DNA of 10,452 nucleotides from Planctomycetota bacterium (lineage in GTDB: Bacteria; Planctomycetota; SZUA-567; H5-PLA8; CALKMO01). The notes under the pieces were generated by a model. That model ran no database searches and was not told the DNA's origin. It was given only the letters and a program-made list of their open reading frames with translations. Below are positions 1 to 5,609 of this stretch, in pieces. Every line of letters starts with the position of its first letter. Within the stretch, counting starts at the first letter, position 1. Made by a program: the position numbers and the translations under genes. The stretch is from contig JAOACM010000109.1 in NCBI GenBank assembly GCA_026417845.1, positions 1-10,452 on the forward strand. Direction: 5' to 3'.

Positions 1-706
1 TGTATAAGAGCCAGGTCCCGGCCAGCGTCCTGCCGATGCCGACGATCAGCTTGATGCCCTCCGCGGCCGCGATGGCCGCCGCCAGCGCCGGGACCGCCGC
101 CAGCACCGGGAACTGCCGCCTCCATGCCGGCGGCTTCTCAGGGTACAGGCATGCCAGGCACGGCGTCCTGCCCGGCAGTATGGTCGTGACCTGCCCTTCC
201 ATGCCGTACATGGCCGCCTCGACCATCGGCCTGCCCTGTCTGATGCACTCCCGGTTCATCAGGAACCGCTCCTCGAACAGCGGGGCGCAGTCGAACACGA
301 TATCTGCCATCTCGACCAGCCGCGCAGCGTTTTCTTCGCGGATGTTTTCCGGAACGGCCACGATCTCGACATCCGGGTTGAACTCGCGCAACCTCCGCGC
401 CGCCGATTCGACCCTCGGCTTCCCGATCCAGTCGCGCGTCATGAGCACCTGCCGGTTGAGGTCGGAAGGCTTGACGTTCCCGCCGTGGGCTATTATGAGC
501 CGTCCGATCCCCGCGGCGGCGAGGCTGAGGCAGAGCGGACCGCCGAGCCCGCCGCAGCGGCTGACCAGCGCGGATGCTGCCCTCAGACGCCTCTGCCCCT
601 CCTCGCCGAAGCCCGGCAGCCACATCTGCCATTCGTAGATGGCGCGGTCCGCATCGCTCAGTTCCGGGAGCTGGCGCCCCGCGCGCGGGGCGGTGTCGTC
701 CGCCAC
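1..706 (-). CDS. ThiF/MoeB/HesA-family E1-like adenylyltransferase (3' end cut by window edge)
   Basis: E1-like enzymes of this family adenylate the C-terminal glycine of a MoaD/ThiS-type carrier; such a carrier is encoded just upstream. The 235 visible residues follow the family order: N-terminal helix ending LPGFGEEGQ (30-38), nucleotide-binding CGGLGG (51-56), SDLNRQ (81-86), IGKPRVESA (94-102), FNPDVE (109-114), VFDC (137-140), and CLAC (183-186), the first pair of the usual zinc site. The second CxxC would lie beyond the window. Three residues that in E. coli MoeB contact ATP look replaced: the Asp of the LDFD loop (here AHGG, 73-76), Lys86 (Arg98) and Asp130 (near Pro142); Arg85 is kept. 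From memory, the AHGGN-KPSDLNRQ and DCAPLFEER signatures recur in homologues from anaerobes, so this looks like a subfamily rather than decay. The GTG start at 706 has a GGGAGG Shine-Dalgarno site at 715-720. An in-frame ATG at 760 lies inside a repeat and is less likely. Confidence 0.88.
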   Translation of the reverse strand, partial: MADDTAPRAGRQLPELSDADRAIYEWQMWLPGFGEEGQRRLRAASALVSRCGGLGGPLCLSLAAAGIGRLIIAHGGNVKPSDLNRQVLMTRDWIGKPRVESAARRLREFNPDVEIVAVPENIREENAARLVEMADIVFDCAPLFEERFLMNRECIRQGRPMVEAAMYGMEGQVTTILPGRTPCLACLYPEKPPAWRRQFPVLAAVPALAAAIAAAEGIKLIVGIGRTLAGTWLLY

Positions 707-740
707 GATGTTATCCTCCCAGGGTCTCCCCGCTGATCTC

Positions 741-871
741 GTAATTGTCTGCCTTCCCATATGCTGCAGGTGCAGCGCCCGGACGTACCCGCTCATTGCG
801 GCGCCAACGTTATCCCGTTCGAGTGCGCCACTGCAAACAGGAGCCGCCGCCTGAACGCGCCAGACAATTAC
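741..871 (+). repeat. MITE-like ~130-bp element, copy A, with perfect 11-bp terminal inverted repeats
   Basis: The element starts GTAATTGTCTG (741-751) and ends CAGACAATTAC (861-871), exact reverse complements. It fills most of the 183-bp gap between the carrier gene and the E1-like gene. It aligns along its length with copy C at 5261-5391: CCCGTTCG (814-821) and GCCACTGCAAA (827-837) occur there with the same 13-bp offset. The reverse complement of 2033-2159 is a third relative. An internal hairpin GCTGCA-GG-TGCAGC lies near 764-777. No reading frame is shared across the three copies, so it is read as a non-coding, non-autonomous mobile element or a structured intergenic repeat. No transposase is visible in the window. 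Confidence 0.72.
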
Positions 872-889
872 TCAGCCCGCACCGTCGCA

Positions 890-1168
890 TCAACCACCAG
901 CTATCGGACTGAGCAGCGATATCTCGTCCCCGTCATTCAGAGCCACGACGGCGCCCCTGGCGGCGAACTTCCCGTTCACCGTTACAAGCAGGCTGGGCCT
1001 TATGTTCCCGCTCTCGTCGAGCGCTATCTTCCGGAAAGCCTCGCCGTGCCTGCGCGCGGCGTCGGATATGGCGGCCGCAAGGTCGGCGCCGCAGGGGAGT
1101 TCGACGGTCTCGGAGCCTGTGCCGGCGGCATCTCTGAGCTGGGCGAAATAGATCAGCGATACCTTCAC
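890..1168 (-). CDS. MoaD/ThiS-family sulfur-carrier protein
   Basis: A 92-aa ubiquitin-fold carrier of normal MoaD length. It opens with the typical VSLIYFAQLRDAAG strand (3-16), has LLVTVNG (60-66) and the NDGDEISLLSP segment (78-88), and ends in the Gly91-Gly92 tail that E1-like enzymes adenylate and thiolate. The GTG start at 1168 is chosen because GGGAGG (1177-1182) lies 8 bases upstream and the recognisable fold begins there; the frame is open further upstream (to 1285) but that extension overlaps the exporter gene and is not MoaD-like. The Shine-Dalgarno site lies 3 bases from the stop of the upstream TauE gene, suggesting translational coupling. Its partner is most likely the E1-like protein encoded downstream. 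Whether it serves molybdopterin, tungstopterin, thiamine or another thiolation pathway cannot be decided here, since no other pathway gene is present. Confidence 0.88.
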   Translation of the reverse strand: MKVSLIYFAQLRDAAGTGSETVELPCGADLAAAISDAARRHGEAFRKIALDESGNIRPSLLVTVNGKFAARGAVVALNDGDEISLLSPIAGG

Positions 1169-1184
1169 CGCGCCTGCCTCCCGC

Positions 1185-1706
1185 CTATCCCGCCGCCGCG
1201 GTTCCCGGTGGAGTCCGGACCGCCCCGCTGTCCGCGGAACTGTCCGCGGACATCGAAGCAGCTCCGGCGGCCGGCCGCGACGCATCCTTTCCGCCTCCGC
1301 CTCCGCCTCCGCCTCCCCCCCCGCCGGCGCCAGGCGGCGGTTCCGTCACGAAGAACATCCTGGCGGCGATCAGGATCATCACGACGGCGAATATGCGCCG
1401 GAGCGTGACGCCGGAAAGCCACATCGCCAGGGCCGATCCGATCAGAGCCCCGGCGACCGCTCCGACACCCAGCAGCAGGACCACAGCCATGTCCATGTCT
1501 TCCCTGAGGTTCATCTTATAGCGTATCGCGCCGACCAGCGCCATCGGAGCGATGACCGCAAGCGACATGCCCTGCGCAACTTTCTGCGGGAAATGCATGA
1601 AAAGGACCAGCATCGGGATCATCAGCACCCCGCTGCCCACGCCCAGCGTGGCCCCAAATATGCCGCAAGCGACCCCGAACGGGATGTAGATATACCAGTT
1701 TTCCAT
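1185..1706 (-). CDS. Half-size TauE/SafE-family membrane exporter with polyglycine tail
   Basis: A 173-aa integral membrane protein of the sulfite exporter TauE/SafE family, corresponding to one half of the usual two-half transporter, so it probably works as a dimer or with a partner. Residues 1-121 carry the fold: an N-terminal helix with GVACGIFGATLGVGSG (11-26), the family's glycine-rich motif, then MIPML (29-33), and further helices near 45-61, 73-96 and 100-121. From residue 122 the sequence becomes low-complexity: GAGG followed by a run of 12 glycines (128-139) and an Ala/Ser/Pro-rich tail, about 50 residues beyond the expected fold end. The ATG at 1706 has GGAGG at 1712-1716. The gene is followed after 16 bases by the MoaD-like carrier gene, so the two are almost certainly co-transcribed. 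The substrate (sulfite or another small anion) is inferred from family only. Confidence 0.85.
   Translation of the reverse strand: MENWYIYIPFGVACGIFGATLGVGSGVLMIPMLVLFMHFPQKVAQGMSLAVIAPMALVGAIRYKMNLREDMDMAVVLLLGVGAVAGALIGSALAMWLSGVTLRRIFAVVMILIAARMFFVTEPPPGAGGGGGGGGGGGGKDASRPAAGAASMSADSSADSGAVRTPPGTAAAG
1290..1325 (+). repeat. Short tandem repeat (TCCGCC)4 plus C-run encoding polyglycine
   Basis: Four perfect 6-bp TCCGCC units (1290-1313) followed by TCCCCCCCC. Read on the minus strand they give alternating GGA/GGC codons and the 12-glycine run in the half-size TauE protein. Such repeats are prone to slippage; gain or loss of whole units keeps frame, while a change in the C-run would shift it. 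Confidence 0.9.
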
Positions 1707-1730
1707 CGCATCCTCCGATCCCCGGCAGTT

Positions 1731-1990
1731 TTATCCCCGCGCGACGGGAGGCGCAGCAACCGGCCCCCTCATACGCGCCGTCTGAGGTGTCTTATCCCTG
1801 CGCGACGGGAAGCATGAAACCGGACCGGCTGCCCCTGGCGCCCGCAGGAGCCTTATCCCCGCGCGACGGGAAACATGCGTGGCCGCCTCCCTGCAGTCAA
1901 CACTGGCTGCGTCTTGTCGCCGCGCGACGGGAAGCACGTCCAGTCGCCGGACCCACCGGAGTTTATTATCCACGCACGATGGGAGGCGTG
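1731..1990. repeat. Five-unit 61-bp-period repeat array, CRISPR-like but degenerate
   Basis: A 25-bp motif with consensus core TATCCCCGCGCGACGGGA followed by AGCATG begins at 1731, 1792, 1853 and 1914, spaced exactly 61 bp, and a more diverged fifth unit begins at 1966 (52 bp on). The ~36-bp stretches between units are unrelated to each other by eye. Each unit can form a short stem CCCG-CGCGA-CGGG. Read on the minus strand, TTCCC-GTCGCGC-GGGGATAA resembles the type I-E CRISPR repeat (TTCCCCGCGC...GGGGATAA), and 61 bp is the usual I-E period (about 29 + 32). Against a functional array: no two units are identical, no cas gene is in view, and single related motifs occur elsewhere (near 6565-6588 and 7013-7037). 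It may be a decayed array or a dispersed hairpin repeat that became tandem here. Confidence 0.6.
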
Positions 1991-2032
1991 CGGCACCGCG
2001 CCATCGCCGCATCCTGCCGTCTCCGCGCACCC

Positions 2033-2159
2033 GTAATTGTTTAACGGGTTCAGGCCGGGGCTGCCATTCGCGGTGGTGCGCTCGAGCAGGGCAGCAATAG
2101 CGCTACCATATACCCCCGGCACCCATGCGCCCCACACATGCGAAGCGGCGAACAATTAT
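2033..2159 (-). repeat. MITE-like element, copy B (reverse orientation)
   Basis: The ends are GTAATTGTTTA (2033-2043) and CGAACAATTAT (2149-2159), an imperfect inverted repeat matching the ends of copy A. Reverse-complemented, the body aligns with copy A: the end reads GGCCTGAACCCGTTAAACA against CGCCTGAACGCGCCAGACA in copy A. At the left end ACCCGT/ACGGGT (2030-2047 region) could form a hairpin spanning the terminus. Its orientation is opposite to copies A and C. Confidence 0.62.
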
Positions 2160-2200
2160 GCGCGCCCGCCGCGTCCGTTTCGCATCGCGGCCCGGGGCGC

Positions 2201-2350
2201 CGCCACTGCGTCCGCAGTTTCGCCCGGAGGTGGCAAGGCGGCAACATTGGGGGACGTGCGCCACCCCTGCGTCCGCAGTTCCCGCCGGCGGATTTTCGCT
2301 CGAAGACCATCCGCCTGGAGCAGCCCCCCTGCGCGGCGGTTTCGTCCCGG
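2201..2350. repeat. Second group of ~61-bp-spaced repeats with a different motif
   Basis: CTGCGTCCGCAGTT occurs exactly at 2206-2219 and 2267-2280, 61 bp apart, both preceded by CGCCA. A third, weaker unit starting CTGCG at 2329 (62 bp on) shares GTTTCG-CCCGG with the first. In the first unit ACTGCG-TC-CGCAGT is a perfect 6-bp hairpin. The motif is unrelated to that of the 1731-1990 array, yet the period is the same. No coding role is apparent. Confidence 0.45.
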
Positions 2351-2534
2351 TTCCGTCCAGCGGCCTCTTGTCCCCGGCATCGGCGTCTCCATGTCCGCCC
2401 CAGGCTGCAAACCTCGCGCTGCGCCCTCGGCCGGGATGCCGGCGCGATACGGCCGGACCTTCGAAGCCGACGCCCCACGGGCGATGCCTCCGCCTTATCA
2501 AAGACGCTCGAACGCGCTCCACGTCCGCCAGGCG

Positions 2535-5165
2535 TCAGGCTTCCTTCTTCGGGGAGGCGCGCGCCGACAGACCGAATCCGCTCATCAGGAGCATTATCGC
2601 CAAACCGTACCACAACGTATAAACCACATAAAAGCCCAACAGGGCCGCCAGCTGCCAGCCGGTCCCCGACGCCGGCGCATACCGGACGCCGGCGAAATTA
2701 TAGGCAGGCTCGCAGGCGCGCGTCATGAGAGATGCCGCGAACAAGGCTGCCTCCGCGTCGCCGGCCTCTGCCAGCGCCTTCCTCAAATGCCCCAGCGCCT
2801 TCCACCACCCATATACGGCTTCCTTCTCCAGGCTTCGCGCGGGGTTCCCCACGTCGGCAGGAGCGGCCGCTCTGCCTGTCGGCGCCCGGGAGGCATCGGA
2901 GCCGCGGAAGAGCATTTCCGCGTCGGATATTACGGCTGCCCCGAGCCGGCCCAGATCGCCGGCCACCCATACCCTCGCGCCCCCACCTGCTCGCGCTTTT
3001 GCGCTTGCGCCCATGTCCCCGGCCATCCAAGCCCGCCCCTCCCTCCCCGCCTCCCCGACTCCTCCGCCCTTCCCAGCCGCGCCCGATTTCCATACTGCAC
3101 CCGACTCCCGGACCGCGCCCGATTCCCCGGCGGCACCCGATTCCCCGGCCGCGCCCGATTCTCCGGCCGCGCCCGATCCCCCAGCTGCGCCCGATTTCCC
3201 GACCGGGTCCGATTTTCCGGTCGAACCCGATTTCCCGGTCGAGCCGGCATCTCCGCCCCCACGGGCGCCTCCCCCTGGCACGCCGCCCGCGATCGAGGCC
3301 TCGGCCCCGGCCGACGCGAAGAGCCGCGCTATCGTCTCCGCCTCGCCCTGATCGTCCGCCTCCAGCACCGCCTCGAACCTCCGACCCTCGAACGATGCCG
3401 CCCCGGCTTTCATCTCATCGAAACGGTCCGAAGACTTCTTGCTCAGACCGTTGAAAAACCCGTCGGCGAGGTCCAGCCCCGTCCTCCCGTCCCGGACGGG
3501 CAGGTTCCATAAGATGAACGCCAGCAGGAATGCGGCCATCGCTGCCACTCCGCCGAGAAACCTCCTCAGATCAGCCACTATCCCCATCGGCCCGCTGCCG
3601 GCGGCCGCGGATTTCCCCTCGCGGCCGGTCCGCGCCTCCTCCGGACTTTCCCCGGGACCGTTTGCCGGACTCGCCTCGGTGTTACGGGCCGCCCTTCCCG
3701 CTGATGCGCCGGCCTGGCGCGAGGCGCCGGCGGATCTGCGCCTCAGTTCCGGCAGTCCCTTCAGGAACGTCCAGAGCACCCATATGACGAATATCCCTAT
3801 GAGTCCGAAGAAGATGACGACGCCGGCGATATCCAATGCCCGGGCCAGGCGCGCGTCCATACTTATGAAACCGCCTTCGGCCAGGGTTCCCGGCATCGCA
3901 GCCAGCCGGTTGGCAAGGCCTGCCAGCACGGTAAGCGCGTAAAAGCCGCGTATCGTGGTGCCCCTGACGAGCGTGGTCACCGTCGCGCCGATCTGGATGC
4001 CCACCAGCGAGCCGAGCAGCATCCCCATCGCCGCCGAGTACAGCATGAAGCCGTAGATGGCATATTGCGCTATGGAGGAGTAGGCGGACGTGAGGAGTAT
4101 CTGCAGCACGCTCGTGCCGACCGTCGTGAAGCTGGATACGCCGATCCCATAGACGAACATCGGGAATATGAGAAAACCTCCGCCGACCCCCATGATCGCC
4201 GCCACCAGTCCGACGAGAAGGCCGCTGAGGATCACGGGATAGACGGCGATGGAACGTCCGCCAGGCGCCATATCCCCGTCGAAACGGATCCTCGGCTTCA
4301 GGGGAATTCCCTGCAGCCATCTGGCGAACGCGGTAAGTTCGACCCCTTCCCGGCCTCCGCCCCGCCCGGCCGTTCCGCCTCCGCTCCCGGCCGCAGCTCC
4401 GTTCCCGCCCTCCACCGGGTCCCTGTTTCCGTCTGCGCTGGCCCCTCCGGCGGCTCCTCCGGCGGCTCCTCCGGTGAAACCTCCGGCCGCGGATTGCCCC
4501 ACGTCGCGTTCCCCGCCCGCCCCGTACCCCTCCCGGCCGCGGCGCGCCCGCATCCAGTCGTACAGAGCGTAGAAGCCAAGGACCCCTAGGATTAGGACGT
4601 ACATCGCTCCTATCAGGCAGTCGCTGAGGGAGGGACTGAGGGCGTACACCTGGCGGTTGAGCCGCCCGCCTATCGTCACGCCGATGCCCGAACCGAGTAC
4701 GAACCAGAGCGCGAGGCCGATGTTGACGTTGCCGAGTTTTCTGTGAATGACCGTCCCCATTATGGACTTGGCGAAGATATGAAACTGATCCGTCCCGACG
4801 CAGAGTATGCCTCTGATCCCGAAGCTCATCAGCGCAGGGGTTATTATGTATCCGCCGCCGGCGCCTATGACGCCGGTACACAATCCGGCCATGAGGCCGA
4901 CCAGTATGGAGCCGGCGAACATACCAGTGGATGACGAGGCTGGGGCGTAGGCGTACTTGCCGCCTATTACGTCCGGCATCGCGGCGGCCGCCGCGGCCTC
5001 CGCGGCCGCGAATATGACCGCCGGCGCGACCGCCAGCACAAGGGCAAGCCTCCGTCGGCTGAGGATCTCCCCGGCCGCCTCTATTTCCCACCTGGCCTGA
5101 GCGCGCAGGCCGAGCGATAGCATCCGGCCGGCGGCCAGCAATCCATTGCACAAGCGATCCGGCAA
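2535..5165 (-). CDS. Two-half TauE/SafE anion exporter fused to a C-terminal membrane domain
   Basis: An 876-aa multi-pass membrane protein. The two TauE/SafE halves are recognisable: residues ~80-207 with GVIGAGGGYIITPAL (98-112) and ~277-470 with GVGGGFLIFPMF (326-337). They are separated by a Gly/Ala-rich insert (208-276). After a second low-complexity linker (474-526) comes MGIVADLRRFLGG (527-539), a membrane helix (~538-554), DLADGFFNGLSKKSS (565-579), a third low-complexity insert (~628-736) and a last helix (836-861, WQLAALLGFYVVYTLWYGLA). From memory, this last part matches a small protein encoded separately beside TauE genes in sulfate-reducing bacteria, so this is a fusion; Met527 would be its old start and has no ribosome site now. 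The TTG start at 5165 is preferred because of a strong Shine-Dalgarno site; ATG at 5123 is the alternative. The open frame continues to 5516 but that part crosses a repeat. Sulfite or sulfonate export is inferred from family. Confidence 0.85.
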   Translation of the reverse strand: MPDRLCNGLLAAGRMLSLGLRAQARWEIEAAGEILSRRRLALVLAVAPAVIFAAAEAAAAAAMPDVIGGKYAYAPASSSTGMFAGSILVGLMAGLCTGVIGAGGGYIITPALMSFGIRGILCVGTDQFHIFAKSIMGTVIHRKLGNVNIGLALWFVLGSGIGVTIGGRLNRQVYALSPSLSDCLIGAMYVLILGVLGFYALYDWMRARRGREGYGAGGERDVGQSAAGGFTGGAAGGAAGGASADGNRDPVEGGNGAAAGSGGGTAGRGGGREGVELTAFARWLQGIPLKPRIRFDGDMAPGGRSIAVYPVILSGLLVGLVAAIMGVGGGFLIFPMFVYGIGVSSFTTVGTSVLQILLTSAYSSIAQYAIYGFMLYSAAMGMLLGSLVGIQIGATVTTLVRGTTIRGFYALTVLAGLANRLAAMPGTLAEGGFISMDARLARALDIAGVVIFFGLIGIFVIWVLWTFLKGLPELRRRSAGASRQAGASAGRAARNTEASPANGPGESPEEARTGREGKSAAAGSGPMGIVADLRRFLGGVAAMAAFLLAFILWNLPVRDGRTGLDLADGFFNGLSKKSSDRFDEMKAGAASFEGRRFEAVLEADDQGEAETIARLFASAGAEASIAGGVPGGGARGGGDAGSTGKSGSTGKSDPVGKSGAAGGSGAAGESGAAGESGAAGESGAVRESGAVWKSGAAGKGGGVGEAGREGRAWMAGDMGASAKARAGGGARVWVAGDLGRLGAAVISDAEMLFRGSDASRAPTGRAAAPADVGNPARSLEKEAVYGWWKALGHLRKALAEAGDAEAALFAASLMTRACEPAYNFAGVRYAPASGTGWQLAALLGFYVVYTLWYGLAIMLLMSGFGLSARASPKKEA
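3069..3245 (+). repeat. 18-bp tandem repeat encoding a Ser-Gly-Ala hexapeptide repeat
   Basis: The plus strand shows repeated units of the type CCCGATTCCCCGGCCGCG, about ten with drift, clearest at 3120-3200. On the coding minus strand they give the hexapeptide SGAAGE and variants (SGAVRE, SGAVWK, SGSTGK, SDPVGK) at residues ~641-699 of the TauE fusion protein. The unit length is a multiple of three, so copy-number change keeps the frame. The region interrupts the C-terminal domain between two conserved segments and probably forms a flexible loop. Confidence 0.85.
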
Positions 5166-5178
5166 TCGGATTCCTCCC
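5165..5178 (-). promoter_or_regulatory. Strong Shine-Dalgarno site and TTG start of the large TauE gene
   Basis: On the minus strand AGGGAGGAA lies 5-7 bases before TTG at 5165-5163 (SD core at 5173-5178). The next in-frame ATG (5123) has no purine-rich site before it. This decides the start in favour of TTG, adding 14 residues. Confidence 0.6.
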
Positions 5179-5260
5179 TGCGGCGCTCCGCTGAAACCGC
5201 CCGTCGCCGGCGCCGGTGGCGGCGGAGCGCCCAGCCGCAACGAAGGGCGCGGCGGCGGCC

Positions 5261-5391
5261 GTAATTGTTTGCCGTGCCCATACACTGGGGCGCAGCGGTA
5301 TAACGGCCTCATTTGTAGCAGCGCCGTTTCCGCCCCGTTCGGGCGAGCCACTGCAAATGGCGGCCGCCACCCGGACGCAGCAGATAATCGC
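5261..5391 (+). repeat. MITE-like element, copy C
   Basis: It starts GTAATTGTTTG and aligns with copy A in the same orientation, sharing CCCGTTCG (5334-5341) and GCCACTGCAAA (5347-5357). The right end is degenerate: CAGATAATCG where copy A has CAGACAATTA. The element is bracketed by GGCGGCC (5254-5260 and ~5393-5399), which could be a target duplication but is low-complexity. In-frame stops rule out a conserved peptide. Confidence 0.65.
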
Positions 5392-5420
5392 CGGCGGCCG
5401 TTATCTGGGCGGGCATCCCG

Positions 5421-5444
5421 GAAAAATCCCGGCCGCGCGGCCGG
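5421..5444 (-). terminator. Intrinsic terminator downstream of the isomerase gene
   Basis: The 16-bp palindrome CCGGCCGCGCGGCCGG (5429-5444) folds on the minus strand into a 6-bp all-GC stem with a GCGC loop and is followed directly by GATTTTTCC, giving a five-T tract (5422-5426). It lies about 165 bp past the isomerase stop and before the TauE gene, so it should separate those transcripts. Confidence 0.65.
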
Positions 5445-5609
5445 CGCGGGCCGTACTGCGCGTTTCCGGCTCGTTTTTCCTGCGAAGACCCGGATACGCC
5501 CGATGCCGATGCGCATCCCGGAGGACCGGACGGCGGCGGATCCGGACGGATCGGGATAGCCTTTGCCCCCGCGGTGGCCGGCCGCCCCGCATATCGCGGC
5601 AGGACCGCG

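Larger units (their letters stand above)
1707..2534. other. 828-bp repeat-rich intergenic region between the two TauE genes
   Basis: No protein gene is supported here: open frames exist on both strands but none has a recognisable product, a good ribosome site or codon use like the neighbours. It holds, left to right, a 61-bp-period array (1731-1990), an inverted copy of the MITE-like element (2033-2159) and a second group of ~61-bp-spaced repeats (2201-2350). In 2351-2534 I see nothing specific, and no clear terminator after the large exporter gene on the minus strand. A promoter for the half-size TauE operon should lie near 1720-1800 but I cannot pick one convincingly. Confidence 0.6.
5166..5609. 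other. 444-bp intergenic region before the large TauE gene
   Basis: It contains the ribosome site of the TauE gene, copy C of the MITE-like element (5261-5391), an inverted repeat CAGATAA/TTATCTG (5381-5387 and 5401-5407 region) next to it, and a minus-strand terminator (5421-5444). The stretch 5445-5609 lies between the isomerase stop and the terminator, and I see no gene in it. Confidence 0.6.

Noticed and set aside
707..760. ATG at 760 as start of the E1-like gene
   Set aside because: It lies within the MITE-like element and lacks a good ribosome site, whereas GTG at 706 has GGGAGG 8 bases upstream.
1731..1990. Calling the 61-bp array a functional CRISPR locus
   Set aside because: Every unit differs, no cas gene is visible, and related single motifs occur elsewhere; it is kept as a CRISPR-like repeat only.
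3069..3245. 18-bp repeats as a CRISPR or regulatory array
   Set aside because: The units are contiguous without spacers and are in frame inside a protein-coding gene, where they encode a hexapeptide repeat.
2037..3512. A 491-aa plus-strand open frame and others nearby
   Set aside because: It crosses the intergenic repeats and runs antisense to the TauE fusion gene; its composition is Arg/Pro-rich with no domain or ribosome site.
5166..5516. N-terminal extension of the large TauE protein to an ATG at 5516
   Set aside because: It crosses a terminator and copy C of the repeat and has no domain; a strong ribosome site marks TTG at 5165.
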